DNA from: Candidatus Aminicenantota bacterium
Lineage (GTDB): Bacteria; Acidobacteriota; Aminicenantia; JAMOAD01
Reading direction: 5' to 3'
Length of the DNA: 28,996 bases
Assembly: GCA_027061995.1 (NCBI GenBank)
Contig: JAMOUT010000083.1
Location: 1 to 28,996, forward strand
Shown: positions 8,167-16,162 of the stretch, piece by piece
Layout of the letters: each line of letters begins with the position of its first letter
How positions within the stretch are numbered: the first letter of the stretch is position 1
Translations under genes and position numbers: made by a program
Notes under the pieces: generated by a model
The model's database searches: none
What the model saw: only the letters and a program-made list of their open reading frames with translations
Told to the model about the DNA's origin: nothing

Positions 8167-8223
8167 ATTATAAACATTAATATCAGCATGGTCAAGGTAT
8201 ATATATTCTCCCCTAAAAATCGA
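8167..8223 (-). promoter_or_regulatory. Radical SAM operon promoter with conserved upstream element
   Basis: On the minus strand, TTGACC (8195-8190), a 17-base spacer and a perfect TATAAT (8172-8167). Exactly 28 bases before the -35 box begins TCGATTTTTAGGGG (8223-8210), preceded by TTAC. The same element at the same distance precedes the PFOR and acd promoters. The leader to the TTG start is about 20 bases. Confidence 0.65.
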
Positions 8224-8261
8224 GTAAGAGGTTCTAAAGCTAAGACTGGTCGGAGGATTGC

Positions 8262-8290
8262 TTGACAAAAGAATAAGAAAACCTTAAAAT
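8262..8290 (+). promoter_or_regulatory. mscL promoter
   Basis: TTGACA (8262-8267), a 17-base spacer and TAAAAT (8285-8290). A GGAGGT ribosome site at 8311-8316 follows, 6 bases before the ATG. Confidence 0.65.
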
Positions 8291-8322
8291 ATTATCAAAG
8301 TTAAAAACATGGAGGTTTAAAT

Positions 8323-8757
8323 ATGTTAAGTGAATTTAAGAAGTTTCTAATTAAGGGGAATGCCGTTGATATGGCGGTAGGTTTTATGTTTGGAGCTGCA
8401 TTTGCAAGTATAGTGAAATCATTGGTGAATAACTTGATTATGCCCCCTATAGGTTTGCTCCTCGGTAAGGTTGATTTTTCAAACCTTTTTATCGCTTTGG
8501 ACGGTAAAAAATACGAAAGTCTTGCGGCTTTGGATAAAGCGGGAGCACCCGCCATTAAATACGGTCTGTTTATTAATGATATAATCTCTTTTATAATCTT
8601 AGGTTTTATCATTTTTATTATGGTAAAGATGATAAATTCGCTTCAAAAGAAAGAGGAAGAATCACCTGTTACACCGACAACAAAAGTATGCCCTGAATGT
8701 GCAATGGAGATACCCGTTGAAGCCAAAACATGCCCTTATTGCAATACAAAATTATAA
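8323..8757 (+). CDS. mscL: Large-conductance mechanosensitive channel MscL with zinc-ribbon tail
   Basis: A homopentameric inner-membrane channel that opens under membrane tension and releases solutes on hypo-osmotic shock. The N-terminal helix and first transmembrane segment (EFKKFLIKGNAVDMAVGFMFGAAF, residues 4-27) match the family closely, with the gate region AxxFxxIV behind them. The second membrane segment is about 84-106. The normal channel ends near residue 112. Here a short Pro/Thr linker leads to a zinc ribbon: CPEC at 123-126 and CPYC at 138-141. Total length is 144. The ribbon would sit at the cytoplasmic end of the helix bundle. A perfect TTGACA promoter and GGAGGT site precede the gene. 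Confidence 0.95.
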   Translation: MLSEFKKFLIKGNAVDMAVGFMFGAAFASIVKSLVNNLIMPPIGLLLGKVDFSNLFIALDGKKYESLAALDKAGAPAIKYGLFINDIISFIILGFIIFIMVKMINSLQKKEEESPVTPTTKVCPECAMEIPVEAKTCPYCNTKL

Positions 8758-8827
8758 GTTAAATAAATATTAAATTTCTTAAAAAATACTAAAAAAAATA
8801 TTTTTAACTGTTTTCTAAGAATATAAA

Positions 8828-9091
8828 ATGGCTGAACTATTATTTAGAAAAGCGCTTAAGTATAGAATAAACAATGTCTATACTGCTTTTATTATTATAT
8901 TAAGACTTTCTGAAATAGAACTGATGAAAGGAAATTTTAATGAAGCTTTAAGGTGGCTTAAAAGTATTGAAAATCTTGTAAAATCAAATTCGGAAATGAC
9001 TCAAATAATAAATGAAAAAAAGAAAGTAATAAATAATTTGAAAATTAGACGAACTTTCAACATCCGAAAGCATAAACAACTGAAACAATAA
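8828..9091 (+). CDS. Small TPR-like protein or gene remnant
   Basis: An 87-residue frame. Residues about 4-52 read like one and a half tetratricopeptide repeats: A-x2-LFRKALKY, then LSEIELMKGNFNEALRWLKSIE, which fits the TPR pattern (G-N/D-Y-x-EA-x2). The tail is very basic (IRRTFNIRKHKQLK). There is no ribosome site before the ATG, and the upstream 70 bases are almost pure A/T with no convincing promoter. It may be a decayed piece of a larger TPR protein, or expressed with mscL. I am unsure that it is a functional gene. Confidence 0.4.
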   Translation: MAELLFRKALKYRINNVYTAFIIILRLSEIELMKGNFNEALRWLKSIENLVKSNSEMTQIINEKKKVINNLKIRRTFNIRKHKQLKQ

Positions 9092-9307
9092 ATTGATGAT
9101 ATTATATAAAGTGAAAAATAAAAGTATGATGTTAAACGGATAAATTAAAAATAGTAATATTATAAAAATAATAGATCATCAGTTAAAAGCCATTGTTTCC
9201 TTTTATTTTAGGATGATACAAGCTTTTTGAAACCGCGACGGAAATGATTTGATACTATACTTACATCTCCTCCTTAATATTTTTATCTTAATGTTTGAAC
9301 ATGGAAA

Positions 9308-12300
9308 TCACCTTTTTATATCAATCCAATCAGGCCATGTTTTAAGTTTTTTAGCATTCTTTACCTCTTGATTTAAAATCTCTATCGCTTTTAAAAGTTG
9401 ATTATCCTTTCCTTTAACCAAATTACCGAGTTTATACGAGATTTTTATATCGGGGGGACAACCATGGTGCTCCATATTTATAAATTTACCATTATTTACA
9501 TACCAACCTCTGAAAGGCATTCTGACATAGGTGCCGTCAATTAAAAACACGGCTCCCGTTGAAATAACCGCTCCGAAGGTTTGTTCCCCTATGAGTTTGC
9601 CTCTTTTCAGAGTTCTTATGGACCAAGGGAAAATCTCAGCATTTGAGTATGAATTCTCATTTATTAAAACAACTATGGGCTTAGGCCAATTAAAAAGGAC
9701 TCTTCTCCCCTGCGGATAACCTTTGCCTCCGTCTCTCGGAATTGTAATCGCATGCTGTCTTGTCATAAGCATTGAAAGAAGCATATCGGTTATCCAGCCT
9801 CCCCCATTGTTTCTAACATCTATAATTAATCCATCTTTACCGTGCGCCACAGAATAAAGCTCTTTTTCAAACTCTCTTGCATTGGGTGTTCCCATGCTTC
9901 TTATATGGATATATGTTAATCTGCCGTTTGTAAGTTTTTCAACGAGAGCTCTCCTCATCTCAACCATATTTTTATAGATAATTGTTTTAAGGGCATAATA
10001 ATTAACAGGCCTTATTATAATCTCTTTTTCCTCTTTATCCCTTTTAATAGTAAGTAGGGTTTCTTTTCCCGCAGTATCTTCAAAAAGTTTGTATATATTC
10101 GTGTTTTTAAATATCTTATGATTGTTTACCGCAAGAATAATATCTTCCTTATGAAGTTTTGATATCTCTCTGTCAGCAGGTCCGTATTTCAGTATTTTAT
10201 GAATTTTAATTCCTTCCCCTTTGTAATGGGGGCAAAATCTGACTCCGAGATACCCCGTGTTAACCTGATTTTTTCCTCCGAACGATCTTATCCCTTGATG
10301 CGATGAGTTAAGTTCTCCCAAAAGCATTGTAAAAACATAGTTAAAATCATTCGTTGTCCTTGTTCTGATTGCCCATGGTTTATAATAATCTCCGTCTTTT
10401 ACCCAATTGGTTCCGTGAAAATTTTTATCATAAAAATAATTATAAAGTGTTCTCCACCCCTCATTATATTTTTGCAGATTTTCAAGAGGTTTATTAATAA
10501 TGATTTTTGCTTTGAAAGGGATTGTTTTATATCCCGAGCCTGAGCTTGAAATCTTTCCGAATGTGCCCGTTGAAGTTCTGAAATATATCATTTTCCCCTT
10601 TTTCGACCAAACAATATCTCCTCCGATTTTACCGCTTTTTATAAGTTGTTTAAGTTTTTTACCGTCCCATCGGACAGAATAAAGATTCTCCCCTTTTGAA
10701 TTTTTGCCGATAAATGCCACTGTTTTACTATCGGGGGAAACAGCTATACCGTATTCAGTTCCCATGAGAGTTGTAACTTGCCTTATTCTATTATGGATAT
10801 TCTCAAAATCTATTCTAACGGGTCTGACCCCGTTTTTGGGTTTTTGCCTTTTTGCAAGTTCAAATTCATTGGCTTTTTTTAATTCATACTCATTCATCTC
10901 ATCATATTTTTTCTGTAAAAATACCATATAGACATTAACATTATTATTTACATCCTGCCTTGAAGCATATTCCCCCCTTTTTGAAATAAAAAACAGTTTT
11001 TTACCGTCTTTTGAAAAAACAGGGTTCGTGTCTTCGTCGGGGAATTTTGTAATATTATGGGGTTTACCTCCCGAAGAGGAGATTATATATATGTCAAGAT
11101 TAAAATCATTATCATTTTGGGAATACGCTATCCATCTTGAATCGGGGGACCAACCGTAATCAAGTTCACTCCATCCTCTGACAATTGTGTTTTCCTTTCC
11201 TGTCTTTATATCTTTTATTATAAGGTCTCCCTTATCTCTTATAAAAGATAGTTTTGTTCCGTCGGGTGAGATTTTCATTCCGAATTCATCTTCGGGAGTT
11301 GAAGTGATTTTCTCAAATTTAAGTTTTAAAGATTCGGAAAGATTTGTTCTGTTTTTATCAATTGAATAAACTTTGTAAATATCATAGTTTCCCGATTTAT
11401 CCGAATTAAAATAAAGAGTTTTCCCGTCTTTTGACCAACATATATCTTTTGTTCTGAAAGAATCATCTGTTATTCTGTTTACCCTTTTATATTTTTCGCT
11501 TAGGACAAAAACTTTTCCTCTGACAATAAAAGCAATCTCATCTCCGTTCGGAGAAAGCTCCATGGTTTCAGCTCTTGAACCGTATGTCTTTTTGATGACA
11601 GCAGGATCTTTATAATCCGCGGGAGCATATATATTGATTTTTTCAGGTTTTCCTCCGTCCGTTATTTTATAAAGGGAATTTTTATATTCAAAAACAATAA
11701 GATTCTTGTTTCTTGCAATCGAAGGATATCTTACCATACCCTCCTTAAAAAATGTCATTTGTTTTATTTTACCGGTGGATAACTCCATTTTGTAAATATT
11801 AAAAACACTATTCTTATCTCTGTCTGACACAAAGTAAATGAATTTATCATCCTTTGAAAACAGAGGCCATTTATCATTTCCTTTAAAATTTGTTAATTGT
11901 TTGAATGTTTTATCTTTAATATTATAAGAAAAAATATCTATATTGGCTGTCCCTCTGTATCTTTTTCTTAATTCGGGAGCTGTTCCCCTGTTAAAAATAA
12001 CAATATTCCCGTTGTGAGAAATTTTCCCCTGTTTTGAAAGTTCGGGAACAAAAGGAAACGGTGTTCCACCTGATACAGGGACCTTGTTTATATTTATATT
12101 CCTGTAAAAATGATGAAGCTTTCCGTTTGTATGATATATGATATATTTACCGTCGGGACCCCAATCATTAACATAATCGGAGGAATCTCTGAATGTAAGC
12201 TGTTTCGGCATCCCACCATCCGCACTCATTATGTAAACATCAAAATTACCGTTTCTGTTTGAAGAAAAAGCTATATATTTGCCGCAAGGTGAAAACACCG

Positions 12301-12505
12301 GATTTATCTCAATTCCCGTGCTATCGGTTAATCTGAGAGCTCTTCCCCCTTCCGAGCTTACTTTCCAAAGATCTCCGTTATATGAAAATACAATATATTC
12401 TCCATTATTTGACACAGTCGGAGTTCTCGGAAGTGATATAGGCTGAGCCGCATAAATAAAAGAGATAAAAACAAAGATACTCAAGATAAAAACCATTTTT
12501 TTCAT
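9308..12505 (-). CDS. Tricorn-type S41 peptidase, secreted
   Basis: A 1065-residue protein. Residues 1-19 are a signal peptide (KKMVFILSIFVFISFIYAA). Residues about 25-620 are PD40/TolB-type propeller repeats (many S-P-D/N-G-K-x-I-x-F strings), enough for two propellers. A PDZ-like domain lies at about 750-830 (GYLGVRF, GPADREI). The C-terminal S41 domain is about 840-1040. Positions expected for the Thermoplasma tricorn tetrad (S745, H746, S965, E1023) are all met with a constant shift of about 10: S735-H736 (NSSHQG), S954 (SYSNAEIF) and E1012 (INMEHHG). It is therefore probably active. Archaeal tricorn trims proteasome peptides in the cytosol; here the signal peptide puts it outside the cytoplasm, so a role in degrading imported or external peptides is likelier. 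GGAGGA precedes the ATG. Confidence 0.92.
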   Translation of the reverse strand: MKKMVFILSIFVFISFIYAAQPISLPRTPTVSNNGEYIVFSYNGDLWKVSSEGGRALRLTDSTGIEINPVFSPCGKYIAFSSNRNGNFDVYIMSADGGMPKQLTFRDSSDYVNDWGPDGKYIIYHTNGKLHHFYRNININKVPVSGGTPFPFVPELSKQGKISHNGNIVIFNRGTAPELRKRYRGTANIDIFSYNIKDKTFKQLTNFKGNDKWPLFSKDDKFIYFVSDRDKNSVFNIYKMELSTGKIKQMTFFKEGMVRYPSIARNKNLIVFEYKNSLYKITDGGKPEKINIYAPADYKDPAVIKKTYGSRAETMELSPNGDEIAFIVRGKVFVLSEKYKRVNRITDDSFRTKDICWSKDGKTLYFNSDKSGNYDIYKVYSIDKNRTNLSESLKLKFEKITSTPEDEFGMKISPDGTKLSFIRDKGDLIIKDIKTGKENTIVRGWSELDYGWSPDSRWIAYSQNDNDFNLDIYIISSSGGKPHNITKFPDEDTNPVFSKDGKKLFFISKRGEYASRQDVNNNVNVYMVFLQKKYDEMNEYELKKANEFELAKRQKPKNGVRPVRIDFENIHNRIRQVTTLMGTEYGIAVSPDSKTVAFIGKNSKGENLYSVRWDGKKLKQLIKSGKIGGDIVWSKKGKMIYFRTSTGTFGKISSSGSGYKTIPFKAKIIINKPLENLQKYNEGWRTLYNYFYDKNFHGTNWVKDGDYYKPWAIRTRTTNDFNYVFTMLLGELNSSHQGIRSFGGKNQVNTGYLGVRFCPHYKGEGIKIHKILKYGPADREISKLHKEDIILAVNNHKIFKNTNIYKLFEDTAGKETLLTIKRDKEEKEIIIRPVNYYALKTIIYKNMVEMRRALVEKLTNGRLTYIHIRSMGTPNAREFEKELYSVAHGKDGLIIDVRNNGGGWITDMLLSMLMTRQHAITIPRDGGKGYPQGRRVLFNWPKPIVVLINENSYSNAEIFPWSIRTLKRGKLIGEQTFGAVISTGAVFLIDGTYVRMPFRGWYVNNGKFINMEHHGCPPDIKISYKLGNLVKGKDNQLLKAIEILNQEVKNAKKLKTWPDWIDIKR

Positions 12506-12563
12506 GAATTATTCTCCTCCATATTAATCTATGTTATACGAAATAATGTCCGTAATAGTTTAT

Positions 12564-12593
12564 ATGATAATTAAAAAAACATATTAAACTCAA
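12564..12593 (-). promoter_or_regulatory. Candidate promoter of the tricorn-type protease gene
   Basis: On the minus strand, TTGAGT (12593-12588), an 18-base spacer and TATCAT (12569-12564) give a leader of about 50 bases before the ATG at 12505. The spacing is acceptable but the hexamers are not perfect. Confidence 0.35.
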
Positions 12594-12596
12594 AAA

Positions 12597-13220
12597 TTAT
12601 TCAAACTCAAAAAACCGTTTATAACTATTAAAACTCTCTTTTATAATTTTTTCTTTAAAAAGATAATCCTTATGGAAAAAAAGCACCTGCATTATATTAT
12701 TTGAGTTTTCATCAACGCTTGTTCTAAGTGAGTCAGCCGAAGGATTGCCGAAAGCCCCTGTTTCATCCGATAAAACTATTTTACCTCTGAAATTTAAAAT
12801 ATCTTTCCTTATACCTTGATAATTATCTTTTTCTCCGCCGATTTTTATTATTATATCCCCTTTTATTTTATCCGTGTCATAGAGACCATAGCTAATCTGA
12901 TATTTTAATGATAGAAGATTTGTTAAATCAACGATAGGATTAACCTTAGGAAAATCCAACCCTTTTTTAATTCTTCTCCAAAGAGCTTCCGATGATGGTC
13001 TGTGTTTAGTGGGATCTATTTTAAAAGATTTGTAGAGTTTTCTCGAGGACTGATAACCTTCGGGAAGATTCTCAATATAATCGGATTTTATCCTGATAAT
13101 CTCTCTTTTTATAAATTCATATAAACTGTTTTTATCCTTTAATTCAATGTTTTTATACAGATTTATCCCGACGGTTAAATCGGGAGCTAACCTATTTTCT
13201 TTTATTATTTTATCTTTCAT
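12597..13220 (-). CDS. B3/B4 (PheRS beta-like) domain protein
   Basis: A 207-residue protein matching the free-standing B3/B4 domain family, related to the tRNA-binding/editing module of phenylalanyl-tRNA synthetase beta. Family marks are DPTKHRPSSEALWRR (about 69-83), NPIVDLTNLLSLKY (94-107) and the C-terminal GAFGNPSADS stretch (about 155-164). The cellular job of stand-alone members is unknown; hydrolytic editing of a mischarged tRNA or amino-acid analogue is one idea. The ATG lies 11 bases inside the end of the DoxX-like gene, with only a weak AAAG upstream, so it probably depends on coupled translation. Confidence 0.75.
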   Translation of the reverse strand: MKDKIIKENRLAPDLTVGINLYKNIELKDKNSLYEFIKREIIRIKSDYIENLPEGYQSSRKLYKSFKIDPTKHRPSSEALWRRIKKGLDFPKVNPIVDLTNLLSLKYQISYGLYDTDKIKGDIIIKIGGEKDNYQGIRKDILNFRGKIVLSDETGAFGNPSADSLRTSVDENSNNIMQVLFFHKDYLFKEKIIKESFNSYKRFFEFE

Positions 13221-13659
13221 CTTTATATGATTTATTTAAAAGATAGATTGAAAAAACAAGATAAACAACCCCTTTTAGCAGTAATCTGGATGAAACAACC
13301 TCCTTAAATCCGTAAAAGTATGAACTGATATTCAGCCCTTTTATAAGAATTAATCCAGACAGAATAGTATAAAAGCCTATTATTGTGATTAATCCTATGG
13401 TTGATAATTTTCTTAATCTCGGAAATATGATTGATAAGGATAAAATTATCTCAAAAACGGGGATAAGATAACTTAAAATAATGGATATGATATTTTCGGA
13501 AATACCCGAATCAATAAGATTTGTCAGAAAAACAGAGTGATTGATTATATGAAATATCCCCGAATACAAAAAAGAACTGGTTAAAAAGATTATAGAGATA
13601 ATAATTGCAAATATTTCGGTTAATTTTCTGCCGGATTTAATTGTTTTATCATCAAACAT
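13210..13659 (-). CDS. DoxX/MauE-like four-helix membrane protein
   Basis: A 149-residue protein with four hydrophobic segments: about 14-34, 55-78, 85-108 and 123-142. The pattern, with a helix ending in L-x-P-V-F-E-I-I-L in the second segment, fits the DoxX/MauE superfamily, whose members often serve quinone- or thiol-redox systems. The Cys residues used in MauE-type members are absent. The start ATG has a TATCAT -10 box only five bases upstream and no ribosome site, so the message is probably leaderless. It overlaps the B3/B4 gene by 11 bases. Confidence 0.65.
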   Translation of the reverse strand: MFDDKTIKSGRKLTEIFAIIISIIFLTSSFLYSGIFHIINHSVFLTNLIDSGISENIISIILSYLIPVFEIILSLSIIFPRLRKLSTIGLITIIGFYTILSGLILIKGLNISSYFYGFKEVVSSRLLLKGVVYLVFSIYLLNKSYKDER

Positions 13660-13664
13660 AAAAA

Positions 13665-13719
13665 ATGATATATTTTTTATACTATAAAATCAAGCATTTT
13701 TTTCCTCCATGGAAATCGA
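13665..13719 (-). promoter_or_regulatory. DoxX-operon promoter, leaderless, with degenerate upstream element
   Basis: On the minus strand, TTGATT (13693-13688), a 17-base spacer and TATCAT (13670-13665). Transcription should begin at or within a base or two of the ATG at 13659. TTACTCGATTTCCATGGA (ending 13706) resembles the element seen at three other promoters. It matches TTACTCGATTT exactly but not the AGGGG half, and lies 26 rather than 28 bases from the -35 box. Confidence 0.5.
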
Positions 13720-13758
13720 GTAAGATTTTCTCTATACTAATATAACTCCGATTAATGA

Positions 13759-16092
13759 TTATTCTCCGTTTAATGTATCATATACGGCTTTCCCTATCGT
13801 TTCTATCGTATAGGGTTTTCTTATATATCTTTTTACCCCGAGTTTCTGAGCTTCAAGAACATGATCCTTGGCTGAATAACCGCTAACTATAATTGTCTTT
13901 AAATCGGGTTTTATCTTCTTAATCCTTTTATATGTTTCAAGCCCCCCTATTCCCGAGACCATTATCATATCAAGTAAAACCAAATCAACATCTTCTCCTT
14001 TTATATATTCTAAAGCTTCCTCTCCGCTTGAAACTGTTTCTACTGTATAATGCAAATCTCTTAATATCTCATAAGCGATTGTTCTTTGCTCTTCCTCATC
14101 ATCTACAATGAGTATTTTTTCTCTCTTTCCGGTAATATTATCTATATTTTCCATTGTTTTTTCTTTTATATCCTTTTTTTCCGCGGGAAAATAAATTCTG
14201 AATTCTGAACATTCATCCTCTTTACTTCTGACTTCTATCGCTCCGTTATGATCATCAACCGTTCCCTTAACAACCATCATTCCCAAACCTGTTCCACTCC
14301 TTCCCATAACTTTCTTTGAATAAAAAGGCTCAAATATTTTAGGCAAATCCTGTTCTGAAATTCCTGTTCCATTATCAGATATTACAAGCTCAATAAAATC
14401 TCCTTTCAACGGAGTCGCATACTCTTTTATCTTCTTGTTTTTGAATTTTTTGTTTTTTGTAGTGATATTTATTCTACCTTTATCCTTAATAGCTTCAAAT
14501 CCGTTTTTAACAAGGTTCATGATTGTTTTATACAGGTGAATTTTCGAGCCCAGAATATTGTATAGGTTTTTGTCAAGATTAGTTTTAACCATTATCTTCG
14601 GATATCTTTTCATTAAATCTTTAAATTCGGGGCTATTTAGATATTCTTCTATAATGGAATTGATATTTAAAATTTTTAAGCTTTTCACCCCTTTACCGCT
14701 CAAAGTTAAGAGATCTTGGACAATATTAGCCGCTCTTATTCCCGATTCCTTCATGTTCCTTATATATTTTCTTATTTTTTCATTCTCTTTGTTATCGGGC
14801 AGAAGTTTAAGAACATAGTCCGGATATGATACTATTCCCATTAGAACATTATTAAGGTCATGTGCGACAGCGGAAGCTAATTTACCGATTGCTTCGAGTT
14901 TTAAGGATTGATGAAGCTTGTATTCCAAAATGGCTTTCTCCTCCTCCTCTTTTTTCTTTTGCAGATACAAATCATCAAGGTCGGCTTTAATTATAGCTAT
15001 TGCCTCGTATATCTGATAAAAAGGGTGGGAATCGTCCTTTTTATATTTATCATCAATCCCTATTTCCTCCCAATCAATCTCTCCGAGAAACTGTAAAAAT
15101 TCGTCAACATATATTTGGATGTCTTGAGAAAGCCGCCCTTTCTTAAAAAAATTTACTTTTTTCGATTTGAGGATTTTATCAGTTGAAATATATTTAAGTG
15201 CGGAATTCAGATCCTTTTCTCTTTTAATTGGAAATCTTATAAAAGCGGAACTTAAATATAGGAATATATTTAACCTATTACTTATGTTATAAAAAACATA
15301 AGATTTAAACGGATATTTATCGTAAAATTTATTTAATTTTGTTAAATAGTATTTTTTTGATTCTCGGTTTGTTTGAAAATTTCCATAATTAACAACAATA
15401 TGATAATTCCCGATTTTATCCGTAAAATGTGCTTTAACAATCTTTTCTGTTATTGCGAATACAGGGTCAACACTGTTTTTTTTGAATAAACCCGAAGGAA
15501 TTATATGGAGTATATTATTGTTGATTATCTCAAATACAACCGAGAAATCATCTGTTTCCAATTTCCATTCAGGTTCTCTTATCACTCTTTGTTTGGTTTT
15601 ATTCCTCTTTGGAAACATATCTTTTGTTTTTAATATTTTCGTGGCGAATTCTATAGCTTCCGAATAATTTTTAACAAGAAAAACAGGAAATGGGGAAATA
15701 TTCAATTTTTTCACAAGTTTTATATTAAAACTAAGATAAGGTGATACATTGTAAAATATCAATGCTTTCATATTTTCCTTATTAAGATTTTTCATAAAGT
15801 TCGTATAATATTTTCTCGCTTCATATGTAGGATTTATTATCTTTTCGAAATTTTCCATATAAACAAAATGTTTATCTTTAAAATTCTCTTTAATAATTTT
15901 AAGTGCTAATCCGAGAGATTCTATTAATCCTTCTATTGTCCCTTTTCCCACTCCCTCTCCATGAAGAATGTTTCCCCCGATTATTTTATATGAAACACTA
16001 TAACCTTCATTACACTTTATATTTTCCCATTCGGGTTTTGTTATTATTCTCAACCCTGTTATCGGACAAGTTTTAACAACTTTTTCACTCAT
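13759..16092 (-). CDS. Hybrid histidine kinase with duplicated N-terminal sensor and C-terminal receiver
   Basis: A 777-residue protein without membrane segments, so a cytoplasmic sensor. Residues about 21-155 and 174-308 are two copies of one domain: both begin EW, carry a NILH motif, and end with KKYY or RKYY, then FYNVS or FYNIS and a PF/FP-x-V/I stretch. I recall this domain from sensor kinases of anaerobes but know no ligand. A coiled coil (about 366-400) leads to the H-box AVAHDLNN (H411). The ATPase follows, with NLVKNGFEA, DNGTGI, IFEPFYS and GTGLGMMVV. The receiver domain (about 655-777) has ILIVDDEE, phospho-acceptor D708 (LLDMIM) and KPY. No output domain is present and no partner gene adjoins it. 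Confidence 0.92.
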   Translation of the reverse strand: MSEKVVKTCPITGLRIITKPEWENIKCNEGYSVSYKIIGGNILHGEGVGKGTIEGLIESLGLALKIIKENFKDKHFVYMENFEKIINPTYEARKYYTNFMKNLNKENMKALIFYNVSPYLSFNIKLVKKLNISPFPVFLVKNYSEAIEFATKILKTKDMFPKRNKTKQRVIREPEWKLETDDFSVVFEIINNNILHIIPSGLFKKNSVDPVFAITEKIVKAHFTDKIGNYHIVVNYGNFQTNRESKKYYLTKLNKFYDKYPFKSYVFYNISNRLNIFLYLSSAFIRFPIKREKDLNSALKYISTDKILKSKKVNFFKKGRLSQDIQIYVDEFLQFLGEIDWEEIGIDDKYKKDDSHPFYQIYEAIAIIKADLDDLYLQKKKEEEEKAILEYKLHQSLKLEAIGKLASAVAHDLNNVLMGIVSYPDYVLKLLPDNKENEKIRKYIRNMKESGIRAANIVQDLLTLSGKGVKSLKILNINSIIEEYLNSPEFKDLMKRYPKIMVKTNLDKNLYNILGSKIHLYKTIMNLVKNGFEAIKDKGRINITTKNKKFKNKKIKEYATPLKGDFIELVISDNGTGISEQDLPKIFEPFYSKKVMGRSGTGLGMMVVKGTVDDHNGAIEVRSKEDECSEFRIYFPAEKKDIKEKTMENIDNITGKREKILIVDDEEEQRTIAYEILRDLHYTVETVSSGEEALEYIKGEDVDLVLLDMIMVSGIGGLETYKRIKKIKPDLKTIIVSGYSAKDHVLEAQKLGVKRYIRKPYTIETIGKAVYDTLNGE

Positions 16093-16128
16093 TTAAACAC
16101 CCTTTTTTAAACATATAACCCATAATAA

Positions 16129-16157
16129 ATTATAAGCATATAAAACAATAAAATCAA
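16129..16157 (-). promoter_or_regulatory. Histidine kinase promoter
   Basis: On the minus strand, TTGATT (16157-16152), a 17-base spacer and TATAAT (16134-16129), about 30 bases of leader, then AAAGGG seven bases before the ATG at 16092. The kinase can therefore be expressed apart from the upstream fusion gene. Confidence 0.55.
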
Positions 16158-16162
16158 ATATA

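Noticed and set aside
9256-9275. A strong AAGGAGGAG ribosome-like site on the minus strand after the tricorn gene
   Set aside because: It is followed by ATGTAA, an immediate stop, and no other start opens a usable frame.
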